A DNA stretch of 64,000 nt. Origin: an uncultured Alphaproteobacteria bacterium. GTDB taxonomy: Bacteria > Pseudomonadota > Alphaproteobacteria > Rhodobacterales > Rhodobacteraceae. Under the pieces are notes generated by a model that was not told where the DNA came from, did no database searches, and was given only the letters and a program-made list of their open reading frames with translations. The stretch covers positions 42,083 through 106,082 of the forward strand of contig CAJWEI010000002.1 in assembly GCA_913031285.1 (NCBI GenBank). The letters are read 5' to 3'. A program made the position numbers and the translations under genes. This document shows positions 9,125 to 18,330 of this stretch, in pieces (the first letter of the stretch is position 1; every line of letters begins with the position of its first letter).

Positions 9125-9720
9125 AAAAGTGCCTCCTGCACTTTTTGGCGCAAGACCTGAAGCACCTCAGCCTCAAACCACTTATTTTTTTTTAGCCAAG
9201 CATTATTCCGCCAACTCGGATGTGGCAAGGGTATGATCTGAGGTAAATAGATTTGCCAATCGCCAACAACAGCTTGCACGCTTAATTTAGTTTTTAAATG
9301 CCATTTTTGTGCATAGCCACCAACTAGTATGGTCAAGACAATATTTGGAAATTGCGACAGCATAGCCGAACGCCACGTAATTGCGCAAACCGGTGGTGGC
9401 GGTAAATCTGCGCCTTTTGAGTCATAGCCCGGAAAACAAAAGGACATCGGCAATATGGCAATACGCCCAGCATCATAGAAAATATCTTCTCCAATGCCCA
9501 TCCACGCCCTAAGCCTGTCACCTGAGGGATCTGTAAAAGGCTGTCCACTTTCATGCACTCTTAAGCCAGGGGCCTGACCTGCAATCAAAATGCGAGCTGA
9601 GCCCTCTCCTTGAAATACCGGCCTTGGACTATGAGACGTCACCGTCGCACCAAACCGTGACGCGCACAATGTACAAGCTTTTAAATCTAAAAAATTAAAA
9701 GAGACTAATTGGTTTTGCAT
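9121..9720 (-). CDS. Uracil-DNA glycosylase family protein
   Basis: The 199-residue protein has the uracil-glycosylase fold motifs: GQAPGLRVHESGQPFTDPSG (water-activating loop, about residues 48-67) and PLPHPSWRNNAW near residue 160 (the conserved HP(S) leucine-loop region). An N-terminal CTLCASRF resembles half of the Fe-S Cys pairs of family 4 enzymes, but the full set of four cysteines is not obvious, so Fe-S binding is doubtful. It probably excises uracil or a related base in repair. It is first in a two-gene unit with the SseB-like gene. Confidence 0.8.
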   Translation of the reverse strand: MQNQLVSFNFLDLKACTLCASRFGATVTSHSPRPVFQGEGSARILIAGQAPGLRVHESGQPFTDPSGDRLRAWMGIGEDIFYDAGRIAILPMSFCFPGYDSKGADLPPPPVCAITWRSAMLSQFPNIVLTILVGGYAQKWHLKTKLSVQAVVGDWQIYLPQIIPLPHPSWRNNAWLKKNKWFEAEVLQVLRQKVQEALF

Positions 9721-10231
9721 ACGAGTAAACTAAGCAGCAACTCCAAAATAACAATCAATACTTTGAGTTTCAGCTAAATATTTAATGACCAATCTATGAC
9801 GATATAACTTACCATTTTTTACTTTACTGCTATTGGATCAGACTAGAAATCGACCGTCATGAAAAATCTGGTTCGTGTAGGCTACGAGTTGCTTAGCAAC
9901 AGATGGCTTGGAGGTGATGGAATTGGGACTATTTTAGGTGGCCCCAATCGTCGGCACTTTGGCGCAACTCAACGGACACCCTCGCAGCTTTCTTGTGGGT
10001 AAGCAACAAAAACAAATAATAAATCTTCAAACTGGCATTAGTTTTGTTACCTGAAGTGCAGTAGGCTGAATTTCAGCGGTCATCAATATTTAGGCACCTG
10101 TCAAACCGCAGACCTTTTTTCTAAATCTTTACTATGGCATTGTAGACTATTTGATCGCAGGCATGGACCGACAGAATGTTGCATAAATATAATGCTGTAA
10201 ATTGGCTAATATGGCCTCTTCAAATACTTCC
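9721..10231. other. Intergenic region with one unconvincing short frame
   Basis: A 47-codon plus-strand frame at 9859-10002 begins MKNLVRVGYELLSN and includes GGDGIGTILGG. It has no clear ribosome site and no family I recognise; it could be a gene remnant. Otherwise nothing is seen between the two minus-strand transcription units. Confidence 0.4.
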
Positions 10232-11017
10232 TTACGCCCAGCTTGGCCTTCTTTTCTCGAGAAATGCATCTATACCTTCGCAGGCTTCATCACCCTCCCA
10301 AGTATCAGCGAGACATTTGATCGTATCTTCAATCACATCGTCGTCAATACTTGGCCCAAGCGAGCGAGCCAACGCTTTCGACATAGCAACCGCTTGTGGC
10401 GCTGTTCTGAGATAGGGAGCAATTTCAGCTTCGATACGGGCGTCCATTTCTTGCGACGGTACATAGTCGGAGATAATTTCAAGCTCTTTGGCCTCTTTGG
10501 CGGTAAATATGCGTGCCGACATAAATACTCGACGCGCTTTTCCCTCGCCCATACGGGCAATAACGTAAGGGCTGATCGTCGCGGGTATTAAGCCAAGCCG
10601 TGTCTCAGTCAACCCAAATTTAGTTCCTGTTTCCGCAATCACGACGTCACAGACGCATACCATTCCGATGCCTCCCCCAAAGGCGCCACCGTGAACAGCT
10701 CCGATTACGGGAATTGGCATTTCATTGATTTTGCGCAGCATGTAAGCGAGCCTACGTGCTTCAGCAATGCGCCCATCTCTGTCCGACTCAATCTGTAGCT
10801 TCATCCATCCAAGATCGCCACCGGCACAAAATATATCACCTGCACCACGCAAAACCATGACACGACTTTTTGTCTCTGAAACGACGAAACTCGCAACCTG
10901 TGTTAAGTCTGCAATCATTTCTGCTGAAAGCGCATTTTTCTTTTCGGGAAGATTGAGCGTCACAGTCAGCACGCCACGCATATCTATATCCAATTTCAGA
11001 GTTTCAAAATAATTCAT
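10232..11017 (-). CDS. liuC: Enoyl-CoA hydratase/isomerase family, probable methylglutaconyl-CoA hydratase
   Basis: This crotonase-fold protein has 261 residues from the ATG at 11017 (MNYFETLKLDID). The oxyanion-hole segments AGDIFCAGGDLGWMK and VHGGAFGGGIGMVC are intact, and FGLTETRLGLIPATISPYV is typical of the LiuC/AtuE clade that hydrates 3-methylglutaconyl-CoA to HMG-CoA in leucine breakdown. A longer frame to 11050 is possible but would overlap the upstream gene more. It overlaps the HMG-CoA lyase gene by 14 bp; that enzyme would use its product. The specificity rests on the neighbour and on motif similarity. Confidence 0.8.
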   Translation of the reverse strand: MNYFETLKLDIDMRGVLTVTLNLPEKKNALSAEMIADLTQVASFVVSETKSRVMVLRGAGDIFCAGGDLGWMKLQIESDRDGRIAEARRLAYMLRKINEMPIPVIGAVHGGAFGGGIGMVCVCDVVIAETGTKFGLTETRLGLIPATISPYVIARMGEGKARRVFMSARIFTAKEAKELEIISDYVPSQEMDARIEAEIAPYLRTAPQAVAMSKALARSLGPSIDDDVIEDTIKCLADTWEGDEACEGIDAFLEKRRPSWA

Positions 11018-11870
11018 TAGTTTGCACCAAGCTCTGAGCAAATATCGCAACTTGAGAAAGTTTCTCCAAATTCAAGCCCGTCTCATATCCCATATTTTCA
11101 ACCATATCCACGACAGCTTCAGTGGCCACATTCCCTGTTGCCCCGGGCGCATAAGGGCACCCGCCCAAACCACCAACTGAGGCATCAAAGACCCTCAGCC
11201 CCTTTTCGAGAGAAACTGCGATATTTTCCAGCGCTCGACCATTTGTGTCGTGAAAGTGTCCTGCCAATCTGTCGGCTGGCAATTCGTTCAAAACTGCATC
11301 CAACATTTTTGCAACTTGATCCGGAGTGCCCGAACCAATTGTATCAGCCAGACTGATTTCATAGCACCCCATATTTGTAAGAGCTTTAGCAACCCGTACA
11401 ACAGAGGCTGGGTCAACCTCCCCATCATAAGGGCAGTCAGTGACACAAGATACACAACCGCGTACCAGTATGCCATGCTCTCTAGCGGCCTTTAAGACGG
11501 GCGCAAAACGAGCTAGACTTGCTTCGATCGAACAATTGATATTGGCTTGACTAAACCCCTCAGTCGCTGCAGCAAAAATAGCAACTTCTGTTGCCTGAGC
11601 AGACAATGCTCTATTGAAGCCTTTTATATTCGGCGTCAAAGCCGCATATGTAACATCCTTGTTACGATCAATTCCCTCCAGAACTTCGGCCGCATCAGAC
11701 ATTTGTGGCACCCATTTGGGACTGACGAAGCTGGTCACTTCAACTTTGGTAAAGCCACAGTCCGTTATTGCATCAACAAGCCTAATCTTATCTTGAGTTG
11801 CAATCAGCTTTTTTTCATTCTGTAGACCGTCTCTCGGGCCCATTTCATAAATCGTAACATCTTCTTCCAT
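11004..11870 (-). CDS. liuE: Hydroxymethylglutaryl-CoA lyase
   Basis: The 288-residue TIM-barrel enzyme (start MEEDVTIYEMGPRDGLQNE) cleaves HMG-CoA to acetoacetate and acetyl-CoA, the last step of leucine degradation. The metal-site segments GPRDGLQNEK, HFHDTNGRALEN and the C-terminal active-site loop GGLGGCPYAPGATGN with its catalytic Cys are all present. The open frame extends to 11930, but those 20 residues are not family-like. The usual partners (isovaleryl-CoA dehydrogenase and the methylcrotonyl-CoA carboxylase subunits) are absent upstream, where the strand flips to an aminotransferase gene. Confidence 0.9.
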   Translation of the reverse strand: MEEDVTIYEMGPRDGLQNEKKLIATQDKIRLVDAITDCGFTKVEVTSFVSPKWVPQMSDAAEVLEGIDRNKDVTYAALTPNIKGFNRALSAQATEVAIFAAATEGFSQANINCSIEASLARFAPVLKAAREHGILVRGCVSCVTDCPYDGEVDPASVVRVAKALTNMGCYEISLADTIGSGTPDQVAKMLDAVLNELPADRLAGHFHDTNGRALENIAVSLEKGLRVFDASVGGLGGCPYAPGATGNVATEAVVDMVENMGYETGLNLEKLSQVAIFAQSLVQTNELF

Positions 11871-12037
11871 CTCGTCACAGCCCAATCTTGAGTCGCCATA
11901 GTTTACCGAATAATAGACACGCCAGTTCATTGAACAAGCTTAATCTAAAAAAGTTAATTTTTGCCTAAGCTCTACTAGATTAGTAGTCAGTGATATTATA
12001 AACCCAACTAAGATGAATTTTTAAAAGGTAAATTAGA

Positions 12038-13297
12038 GTGCTGGAAAAATCGCAAGAACTGCTCGAAAAAATACGTCACAAATTCGCGCATGTTGACAGC
12101 TGCCCCTTCGAAGGTAAAAGAATATTTTTTGAAAATGCAGGCGGTGCATTGACGTTGAAGTCAGTCGTTGATACGTCCGCCAGATTTGCAGCCATTCCAG
12201 ATAATCAGGGGCGTGACAATCCAGCCAGCCATGCTTTGGTCGCAATCATAAACAAGTCCAAAGCCGATATGCGGGTTCTTTTTAATGCAACGCAAGGCCA
12301 ATTCTTTGTTGGCGAAAGTGGGACAGAACTGTTATTTCGTCTAATCCGCAATGCGATCATCGGAGCACCAAGTGGAGGCCATGTTCTTGGCAGCACCCTC
12401 GAGCACCCTGCCTCACGCAGTGCAGCACGCCAATGGGCAGATTTTGCAAGCCGCCCCTATGTCAATGTACTCCACAACTCAGAGACTGGATCGGTAGACG
12501 ATGTCGATTATGCCGCTTTAGTCACGCCTGAAACGCGGGTGGCAACGATTCTGCATACATCTCCTGTAACTGGGATGGGGGTTGAATTAGCTGCAATTTC
12601 AAAGGCGATTAGGTCAGTAGCTCCAGATTGCTTCATCATTGTGGATGGCATTCAGCATGCCGCGCATGGCTTACTCGATGTAGAAAGTTATGGAGTCGAT
12701 GGTTATGTGATCTCACCTTACAAAATGTTCTCACGCCATGGATATGGGGTAGCTTGGGTCTCGGACCGTCTAACAGACCTCCCACATGAGATGCTGCGCG
12801 ATGGCCCTGCTGACACTTGGGAGCTCGGAACCCGCGATACAGGGGCTTATGCTACAATGTCAGATGTCGTTGATTACCTCGATTGGCTTGGAAGCGAAGT
12901 CTCAGGCAGTGATGATAAACGCGCGCGTATTGTCGCAGCAGGACAGGCTATTAAAGCCCATGAGAAAATATTGACCGATGCGATGCTTTACGGCAAGGAT
13001 AACCTCAAAGGTGTTAGTGAATTGGACGGAATTGAGATTGTTGGTGGTATAGATAATCACAGACGCGAAGGTCTTATCTCGCTCAGACTAAAAGATATGG
13101 CATCAGCAGACCTCGTCACAGCGCTTCGCAATCACAATATTCGAGCACATGTGAGAAAAGATGATCATTATTCTGGAAATATTTTAACACCGATGGGATG
13201 GTCCGATTGCGTACGGATTTCCATGTGCCACTATAATTCTCTGGCAGAGGTCGCCAGTTTTTTGACTGCATTTGAAGAGATAACCAAATCTGCATAG
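12038..13297 (+). CDS. Class V aminotransferase (cysteine desulfurase-like fold)
   Basis: The 419-residue PLP enzyme starts at a GTG with AAAAGG about 10 nt upstream. It shows the class V pattern: FFENAGGALTL at residue 31, IIVDGIQHAAHG (Asp203, His207) and the PLP lysine in VISPYKMFSRHGYG (about Lys229). It resembles SufS/CsdA-like and isopenicillin-epimerase-like proteins, but no desulfurase active-site Cys loop is evident, so a sulfur-mobilising role is not supported. It is divergent from the leucine genes and convergent with the phosphatase gene. The substrate is unknown. Confidence 0.8.
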   Translation: MLEKSQELLEKIRHKFAHVDSCPFEGKRIFFENAGGALTLKSVVDTSARFAAIPDNQGRDNPASHALVAIINKSKADMRVLFNATQGQFFVGESGTELLFRLIRNAIIGAPSGGHVLGSTLEHPASRSAARQWADFASRPYVNVLHNSETGSVDDVDYAALVTPETRVATILHTSPVTGMGVELAAISKAIRSVAPDCFIIVDGIQHAAHGLLDVESYGVDGYVISPYKMFSRHGYGVAWVSDRLTDLPHEMLRDGPADTWELGTRDTGAYATMSDVVDYLDWLGSEVSGSDDKRARIVAAGQAIKAHEKILTDAMLYGKDNLKGVSELDGIEIVGGIDNHRREGLISLRLKDMASADLVTALRNHNIRAHVRKDDHYSGNILTPMGWSDCVRISMCHYNSLAEVASFLTAFEEITKSA

Positions 13298-13340
13298 CAT
13301 CTTTTGGTCAGCGGTAATTGTTTATGCTTTTTTACGTAAA

Positions 13341-13805
13341 TCATGTTAAATAATTCTTAACAGTTCTCCAACGGTTCTTGAGTCGTTCAACGATTTGATC
13401 TCTTGTTTGGCGATAGACTACCAGCTTACTCTCTCGGGTTTCAGCCAATCCAGTCGGATCCATGATTGGCCAGTACTCGACTTCAAGATGAAAAAACCTT
13501 GTCAAATCCAAAGCGCGTCGTTGGCTGGCAGGCGAAAGAGCAACGATTAGGTCAAAAGAAGAGAGAGCATCGCCCAGCTTATCCATTTCATCAAAACTCC
13601 GCGATCGATGACGTGATAGTTCTACATCAATCTCCTGACAAACAGAGATGGCGAAACCATCGATTTCAAGGTCATTGGAAACGCCTGCTGACTGTACGTA
13701 AGTACCAATCCCATAAAGCTTTTTCATTATACCTTCAGCCATGGGAGATCGCACGGCATTATGATCGCAGCAAAAAAGAACAGATTGTGGGAACTCCACC
13801 GACAT
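13341..13805 (-). CDS. Low-molecular-weight protein tyrosine phosphatase family protein
   Basis: The 154-residue protein carries the CX5R phosphate loop CDHNAVRS (Cys13 to Arg19) right after the first beta strand, and the late IMDPTG that supplies the general-acid Asp. This fits the LMW phosphatase/arsenate-reductase superfamily; the loop is closer to the arsenate-reductase-like phosphatases conserved next to hisD in rhodobacteria. It begins 5 bp after the UPF0262 gene, so it is the last gene of the murA-hisD cluster here. In many relatives infA follows; here a convergent aminotransferase gene does. Confidence 0.82.
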   Translation of the reverse strand: MSVEFPQSVLFCCDHNAVRSPMAEGIMKKLYGIGTYVQSAGVSNDLEIDGFAISVCQEIDVELSRHRSRSFDEMDKLGDALSSFDLIVALSPASQRRALDLTRFFHLEVEYWPIMDPTGLAETRESKLVVYRQTRDQIVERLKNRWRTVKNYLT

Positions 13806-13810
13806 TTAAC

Positions 13811-14290
13811 CTAGTTTCCAAAATGCAAGACACACATGAGCGTGAAAAGCCGCCGGGCTGTGTCGTTATCAACTTCTGCTTTACCTTCCAGACGCTCTTC
13901 AAGAATTCGCGCACCTTCATCATGAATACCGCGACGCGCCATATCTATAGTCTCAATTTGGCTTGGTGGCATATTCTTGACCGCATCATAATAGCTTTCA
14001 CAAATGGCCCAATAATCTTTAACCACTTGCCTGAAAGGGCTCAGTGAAAGATGGAATTCAGCAGCTTTTTGATGTTCTTCAGTCTCAATTTCAAAGACCA
14101 GGCGCTTTTCGCGTATCGCCAATCCGAGCCGATAGGGACCGCTTGGATAAGTTTTGTCTAAATGGTCAGGTAATTTAAATGAGTTGTCTTCTAAGATATC
14201 GAACATTGCGACCTTGCGCTCTTGCTCGATTTCCGGTGTTGGCGGCGGCAAGTTAGCATCGTCTATTTCAATGTGAACTATGCGTGTCAT
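13811..14290 (-). CDS. UPF0262 family protein
   Basis: The 159-residue protein from the ATG at 14290 (MTRIVHIEIDDANLPPPTPE) is a member of UPF0262, conserved in Alphaproteobacteria beside hisD. Characteristic stretches are PSGPYRLGLAIREKRLVFEI, LSLSPFRQVVKDYWAICESY and IETIDMARRGIHDEGA. The function is not established. The longer open frame (to 14344) adds 18 residues not found in the family. It lies in the same operon-like string as hisD upstream and the phosphatase downstream. Confidence 0.85.
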   Translation of the reverse strand: MTRIVHIEIDDANLPPPTPEIEQERKVAMFDILEDNSFKLPDHLDKTYPSGPYRLGLAIREKRLVFEIETEEHQKAAEFHLSLSPFRQVVKDYWAICESYYDAVKNMPPSQIETIDMARRGIHDEGARILEERLEGKAEVDNDTARRLFTLMCVLHFGN

Positions 14291-14395
14291 TATTTCAGTG
14301 TCCCATTCTAGCTTATAGCTAGCTGATGCGTTGATTTTGCGCAATATCTTGTGGCGGTGTAGCGATTATCAGAATTGATAAAGCGAACATCGCAT

Positions 14396-15694
14396 TTAGG
14401 TTAACTTATCTAAACGCGCCGTCACAGACAGCCCGTGCGCCTCAAGGCTTTCAGATTTGGCAAGCGTCACAGCTGCAGGCCCAACATCGCGCAATACATC
14501 GGCACTCATTGCAGCCAGCGTCGTACGCTTCATGAAATCTAGCACAGACAAGCCACTGCTAAATCTAGAAGAGCGAGCAGTTGGCAGCACATGATTTGGC
14601 CCACCAACATAGTCGCCAATTGCTTCTGGTGTCAAAGCTCCAAGAAAAATGGCACCAGCATGTTTAATTTTCTTAGACAATAAAAGAGGATCCTTAACGC
14701 AGAGCTCAAGGTGTTCAGGTGCAATTCTATTACAGAGATCGACGGCGATATCTAAAGATGGGACTGTTATAATTGCGCCAAAATCTCTCCAGCTTGCTTC
14801 AGCGATAGATTTACGTTGAAGCGTTTTCAATTTTTTATCAATGGCTTTCGCAACCGAATTGGCAAATTTGCCATCTGTTGTGATTAAAAGGGATTGCGCG
14901 CTTTTGTCATGTTCGGCCTGAGAGAGTAAATCAAGCGCGATCCAGTCAGGATCATTAACTCCATCTGCGATTATCAAGATTTCAGATGGACCAGCAATCA
15001 TATCGATACCAACTTTGCCAAAAACGCGCCGTTTCGCTGCAGCGACGAACGCATTACCTGGACCCGTTATTTTATCCACTGGTGCGATGCTTTCAGTGCC
15101 ATAGGCCAAGGCTGCAACGGCCTGAGCGCCACCAATTCGATAAATTTCGGTAACCCCCGAAATCTTAGCGGCAAGCATCACAAGAGGATTGATCACTCCA
15201 TCTGGTGTCGGCACAGTCATCACAAGGCGCCCCACCCCTGCAACTTTCGCTGGTATGGCATTCATCAAAACGGATGAAGGATAACTGGCAAGACCACCAG
15301 GCACATATAGGCCTGCCTGCGCCACTGGTGTCCAGCGCCAGCCAAGCTCTGCCCCACTTCCGTCGCGCCACATCGCATCTTGAGGCAATTGCCGCTCATG
15401 ATAATACCTGATACGATTAGCGGCTAACTCGAGTGCCACCCGCTCTTTATCTGGAACTTTTAGAATATACTCGGAGATTTCATCTTGAGAGATTTCTAAA
15501 GTCTCAACTGTTAAGGCAAAACGATCAAATTTCTGCGTCAGATCAAGAAGAGCTTCATCCCCGCGCGTGCGCACATCAGCAATAATTTCAGCGACAACAT
15601 AATCGACATCTGGACTATCTTCACGCTTTGAATTTAAAAGCCTCGAAAACGCCACTTCAAAGTCTGAATCGTTTGCGTCTAAAAATACTGGCAT
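14396..15694 (-). CDS. hisD: Histidinol dehydrogenase
   Basis: The 432-residue zinc enzyme carries out the last two steps of histidine synthesis, oxidising L-histidinol to L-histidine with 2 NAD+. Visible motifs are IAGPSEILIIAD, the zinc-site SQAEHDKSAQ, the catalytic IAPEHLEL, DYVGGPNHVLPT and the C-terminal LEAHGLSV His. The length matches the family. It sits 63 bp after the DUF2948 gene and 105 bp before the UPF0262 start. A second his gene, hisC, is about 17 kb away at 32662. Confidence 0.95.
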   Translation of the reverse strand: MPVFLDANDSDFEVAFSRLLNSKREDSPDVDYVVAEIIADVRTRGDEALLDLTQKFDRFALTVETLEISQDEISEYILKVPDKERVALELAANRIRYYHERQLPQDAMWRDGSGAELGWRWTPVAQAGLYVPGGLASYPSSVLMNAIPAKVAGVGRLVMTVPTPDGVINPLVMLAAKISGVTEIYRIGGAQAVAALAYGTESIAPVDKITGPGNAFVAAAKRRVFGKVGIDMIAGPSEILIIADGVNDPDWIALDLLSQAEHDKSAQSLLITTDGKFANSVAKAIDKKLKTLQRKSIAEASWRDFGAIITVPSLDIAVDLCNRIAPEHLELCVKDPLLLSKKIKHAGAIFLGALTPEAIGDYVGGPNHVLPTARSSRFSSGLSVLDFMKRTTLAAMSADVLRDVGPAAVTLAKSESLEAHGLSVTARLDKLT

Positions 15695-15757
15695 CCTGCC
15701 CTCCGTTTACAGATTGGGACATAGCGCTCTACTCCCCGACCCTCAAGTACTTGAATA

Positions 15758-16237
15758 TTATTCAGGATGTTTCGGAGTTTGGCTTGAATGCGCCAGATAG
15801 GGACGTGTCACGTCTTTTAGTCTCACTTCAATGGCCTCGACTTGCGCTTTAAGCACGCCATCACCTGCAAAAGTGATTGATAGGTCAAAATCACTGTTCT
15901 CGGCTTCGACCATGTCCAATGACAAGAGAGAAAGGATCAAGCCACTCTGTTTACGATCAATGCTTTGCGATGACACAGAAACTACGTTGTCGACCAAAAG
16001 AAGGGATTGCACGCGCTCGAAAGGTCGACCCTGATGTACCGCTTTATCTCTGTCTTCCCAACGAAAGCGATTGACCAAAAGCCCAAGCCTGTGATGTTTA
16101 GACCACCAGCTGATCTCAGTGATGGGAAGCACTGCATCTTGGATCAAGGTCGAAACCACTGCGAGATCATGTTGATTAAACGCTCCGATATTCAATGGAC
16201 GTTCATCTCCATCCTCAAATCGCGCGTCTTGGCTCAT
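15758..16237 (-). CDS. DUF2948 family protein
   Basis: The 159-residue protein matches DUF2948, a family found in Alphaproteobacteria between murA and hisD. Recognisable segments are [39 protein letters not shown] and the C-terminal [14 protein letters not shown]. No function is known and no catalytic motif is visible. It overlaps the end of murA by 4 bp, which indicates coupled translation. Confidence 0.85.
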   Translation of the reverse strand: MSQDARFEDGDERPLNIGAFNQHDLAVVSTLIQDAVLPITEISWWSKHHRLGLLVNRFRWEDRDKAVHQGRPFERVQSLLLVDNVVSVSSQSIDRKQSGLILSLLSLDMVEAENSDFDLSITFAGDGVLKAQVEAIEVRLKDVTRPYLAHSSQTPKHPE

Positions 16238-17505
16238 ATGCCAGGTACTCTTTGCACTTGCGCACCAATGGCTTGGAGTTTTTCTTCGAGTTTTTCATAG
16301 CCACGGTCTAAATGATACACACGGCTGAGTATAGTTTCACCCTCAGCGGCCAAACCCGCCAAAATAAGCGATACTGACGCGCGCAAGTCAGTCGCCATAA
16401 CCGGCGCACCTTTTAGTTTAGAGACGCCACTTACTTTGGCTATACCGCCCCTCACTTCAATTTGGGCCCCCATGCGGATTAGTTCAGGTGCATGCATGAA
16501 ACGGTTTTCAAAAATAGTTTCCTCAAGATGACACACACCCTGGGCTGTACACATCAAAGCCATCATCTGCGCTTGTAAATCCGTTGGAAAGCCCGGAAAG
16601 ACGCCCGTGGTCACATCGACTGCCTTAATATCTGCATTTGTTCTCTTAGCTCTAATCCCACTGTCTGTTTCGTCAAATTCTACGCCTGCTGCGGCAAGCT
16701 TTTCGCAAAAGGACGTCAGTAAATCTAGACGTCCACCGACCAAATCCACCTCACCCCCAGTGATGGCCGGGATCAGCATATAAGTTCCCAATTCAATCCG
16801 ATCACAGACCACAGGATGGGTCGCGCCATGGAGTCGGTCAACACCTTCTATTGTGATAGTCGAGGTACCTTCTCCCTGAATATGAGCTCCCATTTTGCGC
16901 AAACAGCTTACTAAATCCACAATTTCTGGTTCGCGCGCAGCGTTTTCTAGAACAGACGCACCTTTGGCGAGGGTTGCAGCCATTAAAAAGTTCTCCGTCG
17001 CACCAACCGAAGCAAAACGCATCTTATGACGACGACCTTGCAATCCATTTACTGGCGCACGGGCATGCAGATACCCTTCTTTCAACTCGATAACTGCACC
17101 CAGCGCCTCCAGCGCAGAGATATGGATATCCATTGGACGCGCCCCAATTGCACAGCCACCTGGAAGCGATACGACTGCCTCTCCAGAACGGGCCAGTAGT
17201 GGGCCAAGCACAAGGTTGGAGGCTCGCATCTTGCGCACAAGATCATAATCAGCCGAAAGATTAGTCAAATTATGCGACGACATTGCAATTACTAAGCCGT
17301 CATTAAGACTGCTAACTTCTGCTCCAAAAGACTGCAAAAGGCTTGACATCGTCTTGATATCGGACAGGCGAGGTGCATTTGTAAGGGTCAAAGGTTCTTC
17401 ACTCAAAAGTGTTGCCGGCATAAGTGTAAGGCAGGCATTTTTCGCGCCAGCAATAGGGATTGTTCCGGACAAAGGACCGTTACCGGTTACTAAAATCGAA
17501 TCCAT
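16234..17505 (-). CDS. murA: UDP-N-acetylglucosamine 1-carboxyvinyltransferase
   Basis: The 423-residue cytoplasmic enzyme transfers enolpyruvate from PEP to UDP-GlcNAc, the first committed step of peptidoglycan synthesis. The N-terminal [15 protein letters not shown] (Lys22) and the active-site loop [15 protein letters not shown] with the catalytic Cys (about Cys118, the residue attacked by fosfomycin) are intact. [15 protein letters not shown] near the C-terminus is also canonical. It follows a 58-residue basic protein gene by 5 bp and overlaps the DUF2948 gene, so all belong to one transcription unit. Confidence 0.96.
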   Translation of the reverse strand: MDSILVTGNGPLSGTIPIAGAKNACLTLMPATLLSEEPLTLTNAPRLSDIKTMSSLLQSFGAEVSSLNDGLVIAMSSHNLTNLSADYDLVRKMRASNLVLGPLLARSGEAVVSLPGGCAIGARPMDIHISALEALGAVIELKEGYLHARAPVNGLQGRRHKMRFASVGATENFLMAATLAKGASVLENAAREPEIVDLVSCLRKMGAHIQGEGTSTITIEGVDRLHGATHPVVCDRIELGTYMLIPAITGGEVDLVGGRLDLLTSFCEKLAAAGVEFDETDSGIRAKRTNADIKAVDVTTGVFPGFPTDLQAQMMALMCTAQGVCHLEETIFENRFMHAPELIRMGAQIEVRGGIAKVSGVSKLKGAPVMATDLRASVSLILAGLAAEGETILSRVYHLDRGYEKLEEKLQAIGAQVQRVPGI

Positions 17506-17510
17506 TTACT

Positions 17511-17687
17511 TTAATCCTCGCTAGTATCAACTGCCTCGTCTGACGCCTTACTCTGAATCTTTAAAGATGACTTAAGGCGAGCTTGCGCCTTTCGTTTAGC
17601 CATATTTGACTTCAACGCAGCCTTAAGGCGATCATCGCGGCTTTGCGCCGTCTTTGAACTAGGTTTTTTGCGCTCGTTCGACGTCAT
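17511..17687 (-). CDS. Small basic protein upstream of murA
   Basis: A 58-codon frame begins MTSNERKKPSSK and continues through DDRLKAALKSNMAKRKAQAR to SEDED-like acidic residues (DEAVDTSED) at the stop. It is strongly Lys/Arg-rich in the middle and acidic at the end. The position 5 bp ahead of murA on the same strand, and similarity to short basic proteins seen at this place in relatives, support it as a real gene. The function is unknown. Confidence 0.7.
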   Translation of the reverse strand: MTSNERKKPSSKTAQSRDDRLKAALKSNMAKRKAQARLKSSLKIQSKASDEAVDTSED

Positions 17688-17772
17688 AGCGAGACGCTAC
17701 AGCATTGGCAAGCCGTGGTCCATATACCGCTTGCCTAATAGCGAATTTCCGTCTACTCAGCGCCAATAAAGT

Positions 17773-17847
17773 GCCGCAGTAGCTCAGTGGTAGAGCACAC
17801 CCTTGGTAAGGGTGAGGCCGGGAGTTCGATCCTCCCCTGCGGCACCA
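17773..17847 (+). tRNA. tRNA-Thr (anticodon GGT)
   Basis: The cloverleaf is complete: acceptor stem GCCGCAG/CTGCGGC, D-arm GCTC..GAGC, anticodon arm CACCC-TTGGTAA-GGGTG with anticodon GGT, T-arm GGGAG-TTCGATC-CTCCC and an encoded ACCA end. The sequence directly gives tRNA-Thr reading ACC and ACU codons. A weak promoter-like TTGCCT, 17 bp, TACTCA lies just upstream (17730-17758). Confidence 0.96.
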
Positions 17848-18013
17848 TTTGTATCTCATATTTTAAAAAACATTCAGAATTTCATAATGCACACTGTGGA
17901 TATCAGCGATTTAAGAAAAAGAACTTTTAAAAAAAGGATTTAACAATATTTCACATCCCAAATCATCATAAATATTGATCTATAAAGTGGTAATATAACC
18001 GCAAAAAGGTCTC

Positions 18014-18031
18014 ATTCTGTTAGGACAGAAT
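18014..18031 (+). other. Hairpin in the tRNA-flagellin interval
   Basis: A perfect 7-bp stem ATTCTGT/ACAGAAT with loop TAGG, extended outward by CTC/GAG across a 2-nt bulge. No U-run follows. It may be part of a small RNA or the end of the tRNA transcript; the role is unknown. Confidence 0.4.
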
Positions 18032-18181
18032 CTGAGTCAGAGCCAAGATTCACTCGACATTTTGGTTCTATAATAGCCAAAAAGTAATTAATTATTTTGG
18101 AAGATAACTGCAAATAGCTGTAAAAAAATATTTTTTTATTAATAAACTAAACAAATTCTTCACCTTACCGTTTTGTTTTTT

Positions 18182-18204
18182 GGGAACAATTCCCTTTTTT
18201 TTTT
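18182..18204 (+). terminator. Intrinsic terminator, first of a tandem pair
   Basis: A stem GGGAA-CAA-TTCCC is followed by ten T residues. It is a short but clear rho-independent terminator form for plus-strand transcription, located 150 bp before the flagellin start. Confidence 0.65.
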
Positions 18205-18211
18205 AACTTAG

Positions 18212-18238
18212 GCTATGGTTCATTCCATAGCTTTTTTT
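18212..18238 (+). terminator. Intrinsic terminator, second of a tandem pair
   Basis: A perfect 7-bp stem GCTATGG/CCATAGC with loop TTCATT is followed by seven T residues and another T-rich run. It lies 7 bp after the previous terminator. It may stop readthrough from the tRNA or an unseen small RNA, or act as an attenuator in the flagellin leader. Confidence 0.75.
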
Positions 18239-18267
18239 CTTTTTATTGACATTACCAAGAATATTTG

Positions 18268-18288
18268 CCCTTTTTAAAGAAAAAAGGG
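18268..18288 (+). promoter_or_regulatory. Hairpin in the flagellin 5' leader
   Basis: CCCTTTTT-AAAG-AAAAAAGGG can form an 8-bp or longer hairpin 43 bp before the flagellin ATG. With the two terminators just upstream it makes a strongly structured leader. The only AGAGGGA-like ribosome site (18306-18312) is about 18 nt from the ATG, unusually far, so leader folding could affect translation. This is inference. Confidence 0.4.
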
Positions 18289-18330
18289 AGCGAAGGTTTA
18301 ACCTCAAAGAGGGAACTTTCGCTAAAATAT

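Noticed and set aside
13466..14047. 193-codon plus-strand open frame
   Set aside because: It is antisense to the phosphatase and UPF0262 genes, which have clear family matches; the frame has none.
17659..17859. 66-codon minus-strand open frame
   Set aside because: It runs through the tRNA-Thr gene and over the small basic protein gene in another frame.
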